DNA from: Candidatus Gastranaerophilales bacterium
Lineage (GTDB): Bacteria > Cyanobacteriota > Vampirovibrionia > Gastranaerophilales > Gastranaerophilaceae
Length of the DNA: 64,000 bases
NCBI GenBank assembly: GCA_944324835.1
Contig: CALUXV010000005.1
Coordinates: 1-64,000, forward strand
Direction: 5' to 3'
A program made the translations under genes and the position numbers. Below the pieces are notes generated by a model, which was given only the letters and a program-made list of their open reading frames with translations, was not told where the DNA came from and made no database searches. This document shows, piece after piece, positions 9,035 to 17,930 of the stretch (the first letter of the stretch is position 1; each line of letters starts with the position of its first letter).

Positions 9035-9910
9035 GTGTTTAGAAAGCCGGAAGTTAAGCATAAGTCAAAAAAAGAGTTAATTAAAGATATTTTGACTCAA
9101 GTACTCTGGTTGACTCTTGGAGCAATTATAGTTGCATTCGCACTTGAATCATTTATGTTTCCTCATAAAATTTTTGATGGCGGTGTAATTGGGGTTGCAA
9201 TGATGCTAAGTTATTTGACTCATGCGCAATTAGGTCTTTTAATATTTATCATCAATATGCCATTTCTTGTTTTAGCTTTTCATAAACTTGGGATAAGATT
9301 CGTTTTGCAAACTTTTTATGCTGTTACTATTTTATCTCTTGCAACTAATATGTTTCACTGGGAAATAGCTACTCAGGATTCTCTTTTGGCTCCGGTATTC
9401 GGTGGAATTATATTAGGAACAGGCGTCGGTTTAGTCTTAAAGAATAATGCATCATTAGACGGTACAGAGATTATGTCTATCAATCTTTCTCAAAAATTTT
9501 CTTTTATGACAGTCGGACAGTTTTTAATGGGGTTTAACCTTTTTATATATATGGTTGCAGGTGTAATGTTCGGATGGGATAAAGCAATGTATTCCATTCT
9601 GACATACTTTATTGCCTCTAGAACAATTGATGTAGTAATGGAAGGTTTCAACAGTTCTAAAGCCGTAAGAATTGTTTCTCAGAATTATAAGGAAATCGGC
9701 AAAGCTATAATGAAGGAATTTGATATAAGTGTTACATATATCAGAAGCCGCGGAGGATACTCCGGACTTGATAACGTAATTATATTTTGTGTCATTTCTC
9801 GTCTTGAGATGGCAAAATTAAAACAGTTAATAAAAGATATTGATCCTAAAGCATTTCTGGTAATAGAAAATGTACACGAAGTAGAGGGTGTAAGAGTTAA
9901 AAAGAAATAA
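9035..9910 (+). CDS. YitT-family membrane protein with DUF2179 domain
   Basis: A 291-residue protein with about five to six membrane helices (residues ~20-200) and a small C-terminal cytoplasmic DUF2179-like domain containing the family pattern 'SRGGYSGLDNVIIFCVISRLE'-style core followed by KDIDPKAFLVIENVHEV. The family is widespread and its transport function is not established. The start is a GTG with GGAG about 11 nt upstream. It follows the diadenylate cyclase gene by 5 bp and is probably in the same operon, which may place it in c-di-AMP-linked ion or envelope homeostasis, but that is only context. Confidence 0.85.
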   Translation: MFRKPEVKHKSKKELIKDILTQVLWLTLGAIIVAFALESFMFPHKIFDGGVIGVAMMLSYLTHAQLGLLIFIINMPFLVLAFHKLGIRFVLQTFYAVTILSLATNMFHWEIATQDSLLAPVFGGIILGTGVGLVLKNNASLDGTEIMSINLSQKFSFMTVGQFLMGFNLFIYMVAGVMFGWDKAMYSILTYFIASRTIDVVMEGFNSSKAVRIVSQNYKEIGKAIMKEFDISVTYIRSRGGYSGLDNVIIFCVISRLEMAKLKQLIKDIDPKAFLVIENVHEVEGVRVKKK

Positions 9911-9964
9911 TACTGGACAAGAGAGCAGAAGTATTATAAAATTATACAAAAAGGAAATATGTAA

Positions 9965-10312
9965 ATGGCAAAAAATAATGACACAATTCCAATAGAAGTA
10001 TGTATATTAACAGCAGACCACGATATTAAAGGTACTGTTCATGTTTCAAAATATACAAATACAAATAGAGAGCTTACTGACTTATTAAATGATAAAGAAA
10101 GAAGATTTTTAGCGGTTACGAATGCTGAAATTTATTCCAGAAATTCTAAACAACCGCCAAGAAGATACAATTTCTTGGAAATACATATGGATTATGTTTT
10201 GATGGTACACCCAACATCTCAGGCAGTATTTAAAGAATCAGGTAAAACCCAAGAAGACATTGCAAGATTTAGAGAATTGCGGTTAAAATTAAATCAAACA
10301 AAACCATTTTAG
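9965..10312 (+). CDS. Conserved small cytosolic protein, unknown function
   Basis: A 115-residue soluble protein with no signal peptide or membrane segment. The pattern is an N-terminal beta-rich part ('IKGTVHVSKYTNTNRELTD' core split over strands), then LLNDKERRFLAVTNAEIY and a final basic helix. This resembles small conserved proteins of the DUF6812 kind ('LLND..FLAVTDA'), an assignment I hold only loosely. It has an AAGGAAAT site before the ATG and lies between yitT and a TPR lipoprotein gene on the same strand, with 54- and 45-bp gaps. Confidence 0.6.
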   Translation: MAKNNDTIPIEVCILTADHDIKGTVHVSKYTNTNRELTDLLNDKERRFLAVTNAEIYSRNSKQPPRRYNFLEIHMDYVLMVHPTSQAVFKESGKTQEDIARFRELRLKLNQTKPF

Positions 10313-10357
10313 TTAGTTTTTGTATACATAATCGGGATAGATGATATAGGTATTTTT

Positions 10358-10960
10358 ATGAAAAAAGCAATATTAATTGTAGCAGTATTATTTATAGCAG
10401 TAATATCAACTGCATGTATTAATAATTTTGCAGTTCAAGAATTAAATAATAAGGCACAGGTTTATTTAAATAATGGCGATTATGAAGCAGCTATAGACCG
10501 ATTACAAGCCAGCCTTGATTTAGACAATACTATATATGAAACAAATTACAACTTAGGTGTTGCATATATAAAAGCAAATAAATATAAAGAGGCAATGGAT
10601 TATCTTCAAAAGGCAATAAATATTAATCCTGACAAGGCAGATTCCTATTATTCTCTTGCTGTTGCTCAAGAATCTTATGCTCACCAATTGTTAAATATGA
10701 ATATTCAAGCATCTTCAGAAAAGAATATTGATTCTGATGATGCAGATGATACAGAAGCTGATGCGCAAGATCAAGAAGATACAGCCGTTTCTATGTCCCC
10801 GACTCAGAGAAAAACAACAGCAATTGAATTATATACCGCTGCTATATCGTCTTATAAAACATACCTTGAAAAAGCAAAAGAAGCAAAAGATTCTGTAGAA
10901 ATAAACAATGAAATAAACAGCCTTGAAGAAAAAATTAAACAATTAGGATTGTGTAATTAG
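10358..10960 (+). CDS. TPR lipoprotein
   Basis: A 200-residue lipoprotein. The signal peptide ends in a lipobox with Cys20 (VISTAC), so lipidation by Lgt is expected; lgt is the very next gene, 2 bp downstream. Two to three tetratricopeptide repeats follow (YLNNGDYEAAIDRLQASLDL and YKEAMDYLQKAININP), then an acidic linker rich in Asp/Glu/Ala (about residues 125-145) and a last helical repeat. A scaffold role in assembling an envelope complex is likely, but the partner is not evident. Confidence 0.8.
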   Translation: MKKAILIVAVLFIAVISTACINNFAVQELNNKAQVYLNNGDYEAAIDRLQASLDLDNTIYETNYNLGVAYIKANKYKEAMDYLQKAININPDKADSYYSLAVAQESYAHQLLNMNIQASSEKNIDSDDADDTEADAQDQEDTAVSMSPTQRKTTAIELYTAAISSYKTYLEKAKEAKDSVEINNEINSLEEKIKQLGLCN

Positions 10961-10962
10961 TT

Positions 10963-11751
10963 ATGGTTGTATTTGCATCTCCCGGAGATATTGCATTTTC
11001 TTTGTTTGAACTGGATATTTATTATTACGGCATCTTAATGGCTGTTGCAATATGTGTAAGTGTACTTATTTCAAATTATATTGCAACAAAAATTTATCAA
11101 CTGAATAACCTAATATTTGATATCGCACCTTCAGTTATTTTATTAGGGATATCAGGAGCAAGAATATATTACTGCCTGTTAGATTATCATTATTACTTCC
11201 ATCATCCGCTTGCAATATTAGATTTCAGAGGCGGAGGTTTATCGATTCATGGTGCAATTATTGGTGGAGCATTTGCATTATGGTATGAAGCAAAACACCG
11301 TAATATATCTTTTCCAAATTTATGTGATATTTTTTCTGTATCTTTACCATTGGCACAAGCAATTGCCCGATGGGGAAATTTCTTTAATTCAGAAGCCTTT
11401 GGTTATCCTACCAATTTACCATGGAAATTGTTTATACCATCAGAACATAGACCAGACATATATATGAATTGTAATTATTTTCACCCAACATTTCTTTATG
11501 AGTCTATTTTAGACTTAATAATCTTTTTTGTGCTGTATAAATTAATATTCAATACTAAAGAATTAAAAACAGGAAGTATAACTGCAATATACTTAATTAT
11601 GTATTCAATAGCAAGAATAATTGTTGAATATTTTAGAATTGATTGTGCAACTTTTATTTTCAATATTCCACTGCCAATTATAGTATCTTTAATAATTATT
11701 ATCGGAGCTTTATTATATTTGCTTAAATCTTACAGCCGAAAACGGGTATAA
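10963..11751 (+). CDS. lgt: Prolipoprotein diacylglyceryl transferase
   Basis: A 262-residue integral membrane enzyme with about seven helices. It transfers diacylglycerol from phosphatidylglycerol to the lipobox cysteine of prolipoproteins. Family motifs are visible: FRGGGLSIHGAIIGG, including the catalytic-region His, and ARWGNFFNSEAFG, equivalent to the GRxxNFINxE signature. Length is slightly short but within range. It directly follows a lipoprotein gene, sharing its transcript. The cluster yitT - small protein - lipoprotein - lgt is all plus strand. Confidence 0.93.
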   Translation: MVVFASPGDIAFSLFELDIYYYGILMAVAICVSVLISNYIATKIYQLNNLIFDIAPSVILLGISGARIYYCLLDYHYYFHHPLAILDFRGGGLSIHGAIIGGAFALWYEAKHRNISFPNLCDIFSVSLPLAQAIARWGNFFNSEAFGYPTNLPWKLFIPSEHRPDIYMNCNYFHPTFLYESILDLIIFFVLYKLIFNTKELKTGSITAIYLIMYSIARIIVEYFRIDCATFIFNIPLPIIVSLIIIIGALLYLLKSYSRKRV

Positions 11752-11854
11752 CATTTTTGTAAATAATTATTAACAAACTAACAAAAAATTTATTTATAAT
11801 GTATTATTTAAGTAGAAAGTATTGTGTACAAACCTAAATTATGTAGGAGTGTGT

Positions 11855-12259
11855 ATGACTATTCAATTAACTAACTCAACCAACAATGTTGCATTTCAAG
11901 GTCAAGTTAAAAAGACACCGCGTGGTAATAAATATGAAACTACGCATATTGCAAGAACTACCGGTGGCGCTGTTGGATTATTATCAGGCGCTTTGGCTGC
12001 AAAAATTAGTACAAATCAATTAAAAACAATGTCTGGAAAAAGAATGTTAATCAAATCTTTAAATAATATGGGAAAAGATTTAAACTTTTTCGGACCTGTA
12101 AGACATAGAAAAATGCTTAAAACAGGATTACAATCTTTAGCCGCAGGTATTGCATTAATAGGTATGTTTGTTGGTGCTGCAATAGGAGGCACTATTGATA
12201 GCCATAATAACCTAAAACGTGCAAAAGCTGCAGACAAAGCTGCAAAAGAAAATCCTTAA
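11855..12259 (+). CDS. Small two-helix membrane protein with NVAFQG N-terminal element
   Basis: I do not recognise this 134-residue protein. It has a short N-terminal element (VAFQG followed by a basic run QVKK), a Gly/Ala-rich hydrophobic helix near residues 33-50, a basic middle (KMSGKR, VRHRK) and a second Gly/Ala-rich hydrophobic helix near residues 90-112, then a lysine/alanine-rich tail. The start at ATG 11855 is preferred over an open upstream frame because TAGGAG lies 7 nt before it. A similar architecture and N-terminal element occur in the 331-residue protein at 23875. It ends at a bidirectional terminator. Confidence 0.65.
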   Translation: MTIQLTNSTNNVAFQGQVKKTPRGNKYETTHIARTTGGAVGLLSGALAAKISTNQLKTMSGKRMLIKSLNNMGKDLNFFGPVRHRKMLKTGLQSLAAGIALIGMFVGAAIGGTIDSHNNLKRAKAADKAAKENP

Positions 12260-12278
12260 TTAATATTTAAAAGCGAGT

Positions 12279-12308
12279 AAAAAAGACCGGTTTTTACCGG
12301 TCTTTTTT
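12279..12308. terminator. Bidirectional terminator containing the ispD stop codon
   Basis: AAAAAGACCGG (12280-12290) pairs with CCGGTCTTTTT (12297-12307) around a 6-base loop. A- and T-tracts on either side make it a terminator on both strands. The minus-strand ispD stop codon (12294-12296) lies within the loop itself, so the last ispD codons are part of the hairpin. Confidence 0.85.
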
Positions 12309-12986
12309 ATTAGAAATTTTAGATTTAAAAAATTCAATATCATTAGAATACGTAATTTTTATATTATCGATATCTCCGTCTATAATATGAATTTTTTCAT
12401 TCGTATAATTCAAAACTAAACCGCAATCATCTGTTACTGAACAGTTTATATCCTTTCTCGCTTTTTGGTGAGCATCTTTTATTAAAGATAGCCTGAAACA
12501 TTGCGGTGTTTGAGCTCTTCTAACCATTTTTCTATTTGGTATTGATTCAATATTATTATCTTCATCCAAAACAAATATCGTATCTGCGGAAGGCACTGCA
12601 GCACATACCGCACTATAAGTTTTTAATGAATCAATACAGTCATTGATAATTTTTTCTGTAATCAGCGGGCGTGCAGCATCATGAATTAAAACATTGGCAT
12701 TTATTTCATCAATAGCAGTAACACCATTATACGAACTATCTTTTCTTTCTTTACCGCCTTCAACAACCTTTACTACCTTTTTATATGAATTTGTTAATTC
12801 TATAACTTTATTTTTGTATTCTTTATTAGTAACAATGATAATTTCATCTATTAACGGGTGTTCTTCAAATATATTAATAGAATATTCCAAAATAGTTTTG
12901 CCATTTATTTTTGCAAATTGTTTTGGATATTCGAGACCGCACCTGCTGCCTGTTCCGGAAGCTAATAATAATACAATATTTTTCAT
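12294..12986 (-). CDS. ispD: 2-C-methyl-D-erythritol 4-phosphate cytidylyltransferase
   Basis: A 230-residue CTP-dependent cytidylyltransferase, third step of the MEP isoprenoid pathway. Visible motifs: the glycine-rich nucleotide loop near the N terminus (LLLASGTGSRCG with YPKQF), IHDAARPL, RRAQTPQCF, and DIDNIKITYSND near the C terminus. ispF, a later step of the same pathway, is at 47.5-48.0 kb, supporting this assignment. Related TarI/LicC-type cytidylyltransferases (ribitol- or choline-phosphate) share most motifs and cannot be fully excluded, since the residue after VTDD is Cys rather than the common Ala/Glu. Length fits IspD. Confidence 0.78.
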   Translation of the reverse strand: MKNIVLLLASGTGSRCGLEYPKQFAKINGKTILEYSINIFEEHPLIDEIIIVTNKEYKNKVIELTNSYKKVVKVVEGGKERKDSSYNGVTAIDEINANVLIHDAARPLITEKIINDCIDSLKTYSAVCAAVPSADTIFVLDEDNNIESIPNRKMVRRAQTPQCFRLSLIKDAHQKARKDINCSVTDDCGLVLNYTNEKIHIIDGDIDNIKITYSNDIEFFKSKISNKKDR

Positions 12987-12998
12987 AAAAAAATTATA

Positions 12999-14168
12999 CT
13001 ATAAAATTTCAGAAGCTTTTATAAAATCATTAACAAATTTTGTTGTATCATTTTCTGTAATAGAGTCAATTTTACCGCCGGCTCTATCCGAATGTCCTCC
13101 TGCAATAATATTAGGATTCAGATTCTCTTTAACATAATTAATTAATTTTATTGCTGAATTACTTTGGGAATGGATGCTCATTCTATATTCATTATCTTTG
13201 CGATAAAAAGCCACAACAGTATCTACATTTTTCATTTTTTCTTTTTGTTTTTGAGTGAGCATTGGAACATTCTGGCTGTTTTCACTTATTCTAACACGCA
13301 AATCTTTTAGTATTTCTGAAGTCCGTGGTGTATCCATTCCAACTTTCAGCCATAATGAATCATTAGGAGATATTACAATATAGGCCATTTTACCATTAGG
13401 GGTTACTTTAGTTTCTTTAAACAGTCGTTTTCTTAAAAATTTTTCATCATTACTCAAACGAGATAATGGGTCTAGGTGCTTATAAATTTTATTTTTTTCT
13501 TTTGTGGTTAACTTACTATCTAGTTTATCAAATACTTCTAATGAATTTTTATCTTGTAAAAATTTGTCGGTTTTATAAAGAGTATATTGACCTTTATCAG
13601 ATGTAATTTTAAGTAGACCTGATTTTTTGTAATCACTTACCATCCCGCAATATAAACTTTTAATCGATTCTTTATTTAGTTTTATTTTCAACCCGTCAAA
13701 AAATCTTGTTAATATTCCGCAGCAAGATTTTGCAGTATCATCAATATAAAAACTCCCTTTTAATTTTGAAGTTGTCGGTGAATGATGATCGTATCCTATA
13801 ATATTTTTAGGATTATTCTTATAAAACAATTTTTTATATTTATCGGACAATCTTTCATCAGCATTAAAATCCAGAACTACAGATTTATCAGGAATAAAAT
13901 CTGAATCTTTTAAACCGTATTTTTGCGTATTAAAATACAATTCATTAACTTCTGATTCCGGAACACAAATTTTAACATTTTTCCCATTTGATATAAGCCA
14001 ATCTGCAAATGTTTTCGCAGAATTGATAGTATCTTCATCTGCAGATGCATGGCAATAAATATCAATATTATGTACATTTTTATTAAGAAGTTCAGTTTTT
14101 GTCCTATTAAGAATTTTTTCAGGAATAGGTCTTGCACAAAAACTAATTTGATTATTTAAATATTGCAT
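12999..14168 (-). CDS. DHH/DHHA1-family phosphoesterase with N-terminal ISFCARP element
   Basis: A 389-residue DHH-superfamily phosphoesterase, the group that includes NrnA-type nano-RNases and pAp phosphatases. The N-terminal motif is ASADEDTINSAK (in place of the usual DxDxxGS), followed by VLDFNAD and the metal-binding GYDHHSP; the DHHA1 domain near the C terminus contains AGGHSDRAGGKI. A Mn-dependent hydrolysis of short RNAs or cyclic-dinucleotide products is possible but not shown. It carries an extra N-terminal segment, NNQISFCARPIPEKI, like elements on unknown proteins elsewhere in this window. It lies 12 bp upstream of ispD. Confidence 0.85.
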   Translation of the reverse strand: MQYLNNQISFCARPIPEKILNRTKTELLNKNVHNIDIYCHASADEDTINSAKTFADWLISNGKNVKICVPESEVNELYFNTQKYGLKDSDFIPDKSVVLDFNADERLSDKYKKLFYKNNPKNIIGYDHHSPTTSKLKGSFYIDDTAKSCCGILTRFFDGLKIKLNKESIKSLYCGMVSDYKKSGLLKITSDKGQYTLYKTDKFLQDKNSLEVFDKLDSKLTTKEKNKIYKHLDPLSRLSNDEKFLRKRLFKETKVTPNGKMAYIVISPNDSLWLKVGMDTPRTSEILKDLRVRISENSQNVPMLTQKQKEKMKNVDTVVAFYRKDNEYRMSIHSQSNSAIKLINYVKENLNPNIIAGGHSDRAGGKIDSITENDTTKFVNDFIKASEIL

Positions 14169-14350
14169 ATTTAAATAACAATCAAAAAGATTTTTTTTGC
14201 CACAATCAAAAGTTAAAGAAAAAAAAATAAAAATTTATATGAAATGTTAAATTTAAACACACTTTATTGTTAAAATTCTTTACAAGATTCCAATTTTGAA
14301 CTAATATTGAATAGACGGTATTTGCCAAGAGTATAAACAAGGACAAAAAA

Positions 14351-15064
14351 ATGAAAATGTACAACAGGATTTTACTTAAAGTAAGCGGAGAAGCATTACT
14401 CGGAGAGCAAGATTTTGGTATTGATTACAAACCTGTTGAAATGATAGCCAATGAAATTGCGCAGGCTCAAAAAGAAGGAGTTCAAATCGCTGTTGTTGTC
14501 GGAGGCGGGAATATTTTTCGCGGGATGAAAAATAGTGCAAAACTAGGAATGGATAGAGCATCCGGAGATTATGTCGGAATGCTCGCAACAGTTATGAACG
14601 CAATAGCCCTACAAAGTGCATTAAAAGCTATTAACATAGATTGCAGAGTTCAATCAGCATTAGAAATTAAACAGATTGCAGAACCGTACATCAGAAATAA
14701 AGCAATCAGACATTTAGAAAAAGGGCGTGTGGTTATATTTGCCGCAGGCACCGGAAATCCATTTTTTACAACAGATACTGCAGCTGCATTAAGAGCTTCT
14801 GAAATAAACGCTGATGCGATGCTTATGGCTAAAAATGGTGTAGACGGTGTTTATGATGACGACCCTAAAATAAATCCTAATGCAAAGAAAATGGATAATA
14901 TCAAATATTCTGATATAATAAAAAATGATTTAAAGGTAATGGATGCATCAGCATGTACATTATGTGAACAAAATAATATTCCAATTGTAGTTTTCGATTT
15001 TGCAGCAAAAGGAAGCTTAATGAGAATTATAAATGGAGAAAAAATAGGAACTTTTGTTAATTAG
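14351..15064 (+). CDS. pyrH: UMP kinase
   Basis: A 237-residue bacterial uridylate kinase converting UMP to UDP; amino-acid-kinase fold, hexameric in known cases. Motifs: LLKVSGEAL at the N terminus, VVGGGNIFRG (nucleotide loop), GTGNPFFTTDTAAALRA and GVYDDDPKINPNAKK. The start ATG has AAGGACA upstream; a second in-frame ATG two codons later is possible. It is the first gene of pyrH-frr-cdsA-rnc-rpe, an extended version of the widely conserved pyrH-frr pair. The 180 bp upstream separates it from the divergent DHH gene. Confidence 0.95.
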   Translation: MKMYNRILLKVSGEALLGEQDFGIDYKPVEMIANEIAQAQKEGVQIAVVVGGGNIFRGMKNSAKLGMDRASGDYVGMLATVMNAIALQSALKAINIDCRVQSALEIKQIAEPYIRNKAIRHLEKGRVVIFAAGTGNPFFTTDTAAALRASEINADAMLMAKNGVDGVYDDDPKINPNAKKMDNIKYSDIIKNDLKVMDASACTLCEQNNIPIVVFDFAAKGSLMRIINGEKIGTFVN

Positions 15065-15091
15065 TATAGTTATTTATTGAAAGAGGTAAAC

Positions 15092-15658
15092 ATGTCAGAA
15101 GCAGTTGATGAGATATTTTTAACAGGCGAAGAAAAAATGGAGAAAGCGATTTCTCAAATGATGAAAGAATTTGGAGGTATTCGTACAGGACGTGCCAACC
15201 CTATTATTTTAGATAAAGTTCTTGTTGATTACTATGGAGCACCAACACCTTTAAGACAAATGTCTCAAGTTACGGTTAGCGAAGGTACAACCCTCATCAT
15301 CACACCTTATGACAAAACAATATTAAAAGATATTGAAAAAGCAATTATCAAAGCTGAATTAGGTATTGCACCTAACAGTGACGGTATATGTATCAGATTA
15401 AAATTCCCGCCTTTAACTGAAGAAAGAAGAAAAGAAATTGTTAAAGATGTAAAAAAAATTGGGGAAGAATCAAAAGTTGCCATCAGAAATATAAGAAGAG
15501 ATATGACTGATGGGTTGAAAAAAATTGAAAAAGATGAAAAGCTTCCAGAAGATACAGTTAAAGATTATCAAGATCAAATACAAAAATTAACAGATAAATA
15601 TACAAAACATGTTGATAATTCTGTTGCAGAAAAAGAAAAAGAGGTCTTAACAGTATAA
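15092..15658 (+). CDS. frr: Ribosome recycling factor
   Basis: A 188-residue protein that, with EF-G, splits post-termination ribosomes. The conserved segments FGGIRTGRANP near the N terminus, ITPYDKTILKDIEKAI, and KVAIRNIRRDM in the central helix are all present, and the length is standard (about 185). The ATG at 15092 is preferred over an upstream in-frame TTG since AGAGG lies 6 nt before it. Its TAA shares an A with the ATG of cdsA. Confidence 0.96.
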   Translation: MSEAVDEIFLTGEEKMEKAISQMMKEFGGIRTGRANPIILDKVLVDYYGAPTPLRQMSQVTVSEGTTLIITPYDKTILKDIEKAIIKAELGIAPNSDGICIRLKFPPLTEERRKEIVKDVKKIGEESKVAIRNIRRDMTDGLKKIEKDEKLPEDTVKDYQDQIQKLTDKYTKHVDNSVAEKEKEVLTV

Positions 15659-16545
15659 TGGATCAAAAAAATCTTACCCGATTAATTACGGGAACAATAA
15701 TGGGTTTTATAGTCTTAGGATTAATTATGTTCGGAGGACTTCCATTATTTATTTTGACACTATTAATAATTTATTTTGCGACAAAAGAATATGTACTTAT
15801 TCTTAAACACAAAGGATTTTATCCAAGCTTAAAAGTTATTCTTTTTGCCGATATGTTTTTTGCAGTTCTTGCATATTTAAATAAATTCAACCTGCTGTCT
15901 TTTGCTGTAACAGTATCATCCATTGTTGCATTTATGTGGGTATTATTTAAAGGACGGCAGCCATATATCGCAAATGTAGCGACAACAATACTAGGTTTTA
16001 TATATGGAGGTTTGTTTCCTTTATACCTTATATTTATAAGAGATATCGGAGCAGCTCCTGTTTATAATCATTTTATTAAAATGTCTGCAAATCAGGAAGG
16101 ATTGATGTATTTAGTACTTTTATTCTTCTGTGTACTATTTACGGATACAGGGTGCTATTATTTTGGAACAAAATTCGGGAAACATAAAATTGCACCTGTT
16201 ATAAGTCCCAATAAAACCATTGAAGGTGCAATTGGAGGCTCTCTATGTGCAGTTCTAGGAGCAGTTCTCATAGGCTATATTGATAATTTACCTTGGTATC
16301 ACTGTGTAATTATAGGTATGTTAATTGCAGCGTTTGCACAAATTGGAGATTTATGTGAATCTTTAATAAAAAGAGATGCCGGAGTTAAAGATTCCGGAAA
16401 TACACTACCGGGACACGGAGGCTTTTTAGATAGGACAGATAGTTATGTATTCACGCTGCCGGTTTTGTATTATTACTTCCAATATGTTGTTTATTCTACA
16501 GATACAATGAATAACATATTAACATTTTTCAAAGGTTTAATATAA
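15658..16545 (+). CDS. cdsA: Phosphatidate cytidylyltransferase (CDP-diglyceride synthase)
   Basis: A 295-residue polytopic membrane enzyme that makes CDP-diacylglycerol from phosphatidic acid and CTP. The complete C-terminal signature is visible: SLIKRDAGVKDSGN followed by LPGHGGFLDRTDS, with the Mg-binding aspartates. About eight hydrophobic segments precede it. The gene overlaps frr by one base and is followed one base later by rnc, so all are cotranscribed. Phospholipid synthesis sits beside the translation factors as in many bacteria, here without uppS between frr and cdsA. Confidence 0.95.
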   Translation: MDQKNLTRLITGTIMGFIVLGLIMFGGLPLFILTLLIIYFATKEYVLILKHKGFYPSLKVILFADMFFAVLAYLNKFNLLSFAVTVSSIVAFMWVLFKGRQPYIANVATTILGFIYGGLFPLYLIFIRDIGAAPVYNHFIKMSANQEGLMYLVLLFFCVLFTDTGCYYFGTKFGKHKIAPVISPNKTIEGAIGGSLCAVLGAVLIGYIDNLPWYHCVIIGMLIAAFAQIGDLCESLIKRDAGVKDSGNTLPGHGGFLDRTDSYVFTLPVLYYYFQYVVYSTDTMNNILTFFKGLI

Positions 16546-16546
16546 C

Positions 16547-17233
16547 ATGTGTAAAAACATTTTAGACGTAAAATGTAATAATAAAAAACTATTTGAAACA
16601 GCGATAACACATCCGTCTTATACAACAGAAAAAGAATTATCCCCTTTAAACAGTTATGAAAGGCTGGAATTTTTTGGAGATTCTGTACTAAAACTTTTTT
16701 CATCAGAAATCCTTTATAAAAAATATCCGGAATATGATGAAGGGAAACTCTCCAAAATCCGCTCATTTCTTGTATCAGATGCTACAATTTCTAAAATTGC
16801 CTTAGACATTGGTTTAGAAAGGATTATCAAACTATCAGAATCAGAAGAAAAACAAGGCGGCAGAAAAAGAGAATCTAATATCGCATGTGCTTTTGAGGCT
16901 GTATTAGGAGCATATTATCTTGATGGAAAACAAGAAGAAGTAAAAAGATTTTTGGAATATCAACTTTCAAAATATATAGAAGAAATTGATAATCATTTTG
17001 AAAGATACAATGCAAAAGCAATTTTACAAGAATATACCCAATCAAAAACAAAAGAACTACCGGAATATGAGTTAATTAATATGACAGGTCCTGCCCATGC
17101 TCCAACATTTGAAGTTCAAGTTAAGTATTGTGGTAAAATATTAGGAAAGGCAACCGGTTCTACTAAAAAAGAAGCGGAACAAAATTCAGCATACAAAGCC
17201 TGCGAAGTTCTTGGAATAATAAAGGAATCGTAA
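16547..17233 (+). CDS. rnc: Ribonuclease III
   Basis: A 228-residue double-stranded-RNA endonuclease that processes rRNA and mRNAs. The RNase III signature ERLEFFGDSVLK is present near residue 40, with acidic catalytic residues also in the FEAVLGAYYLDG segment. The C-terminal third is a dsRNA-binding domain ending in GSTKKEAEQNSAYKA. Start and stop are tightly packed: one base after cdsA, and its TAA overlaps the ATG of rpe. Confidence 0.95.
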   Translation: MCKNILDVKCNNKKLFETAITHPSYTTEKELSPLNSYERLEFFGDSVLKLFSSEILYKKYPEYDEGKLSKIRSFLVSDATISKIALDIGLERIIKLSESEEKQGGRKRESNIACAFEAVLGAYYLDGKQEEVKRFLEYQLSKYIEEIDNHFERYNAKAILQEYTQSKTKELPEYELINMTGPAHAPTFEVQVKYCGKILGKATGSTKKEAEQNSAYKACEVLGIIKES

Positions 17234-17883
17234 TGAGTAATATAATTGTGTCACCATCAATACTATCGGCAGATTTTGTTAATTTAGAAAGAGATATTAA
17301 AAGAGTTGAAGAAGCCGGAGCAGACTGGGTTCACATTGATGTAATGGATGGGCATTTTGTTCCGAATATTACAATTGGAATTCCTGTTGTTAAAGCGATT
17401 AAAAGAATTACAAAACTTCCCTTAGATGTGCATTTAATGATAGAAAATCCGGATAAATATATAGTTGCTTTCGCCAAAGCCGGAGCAGATATAATAACAG
17501 TTCATTATGAAGCTTGTAAGGATGATTTAAAAAATGTGATTGAAATGATAAAAGCTTGCAATATAAAAGCCGGTGTATCAATAAAACCTAAAACAAGCCA
17601 GGAATGGTTAACACCATATTTGAAAGATATTGATTTAGCACTTGTAATGACAGTAGAGCCGGGTTTTGGAGGGCAGGAATTTCTTCATCACTGCGCAATG
17701 AAAATTCCGAAAATTAAAGAACAAGTAGATGATAACTTTATTATTCAAGTTGACGGCGGGATAAATAATATAACCTCAAAAATCTGTACCTCACTCGGAG
17801 CAAATTCTCTTGTTGCCGGAAGTTATATCTATGGCAGCGATGATATCAAACATTCAATTAACTGTTTAAAAAATATATCATAG
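17233..17883 (+). CDS. rpe: Ribulose-phosphate 3-epimerase
   Basis: A 216-residue TIM-barrel enzyme interconverting ribulose-5-phosphate and xylulose-5-phosphate in the pentose phosphate pathway. Motifs: SPSILSADF at the N terminus, HIDVMDGHFVPN with metal-binding His/Asp, LDVHLMIENP, MTVEPGFGGQEF and VDGGIN. It is the last gene of the pyrH operon; the next gene starts 47 bp later behind its own promoter. Confidence 0.95.
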   Translation: MSNIIVSPSILSADFVNLERDIKRVEEAGADWVHIDVMDGHFVPNITIGIPVVKAIKRITKLPLDVHLMIENPDKYIVAFAKAGADIITVHYEACKDDLKNVIEMIKACNIKAGVSIKPKTSQEWLTPYLKDIDLALVMTVEPGFGGQEFLHHCAMKIPKIKEQVDDNFIIQVDGGINNITSKICTSLGANSLVAGSYIYGSDDIKHSINCLKNIS

Positions 17884-17917
17884 TATAACCGGATGATATC
17901 AATCCCAGTATCTGTGG

Positions 17918-17923
17918 TATAAT
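17918..17923 (+). promoter_or_regulatory. Extended -10 promoter for a leaderless mlaE transcript
   Basis: TGG-TATAAT forms an extended -10 element; the -10 ends 7 nt before the ATG at 17931. No good -35 is seen and no Shine-Dalgarno site lies between, so transcription should begin at or next to the start codon. Confidence 0.6.
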
Positions 17924-17930
17924 TGGGTTA

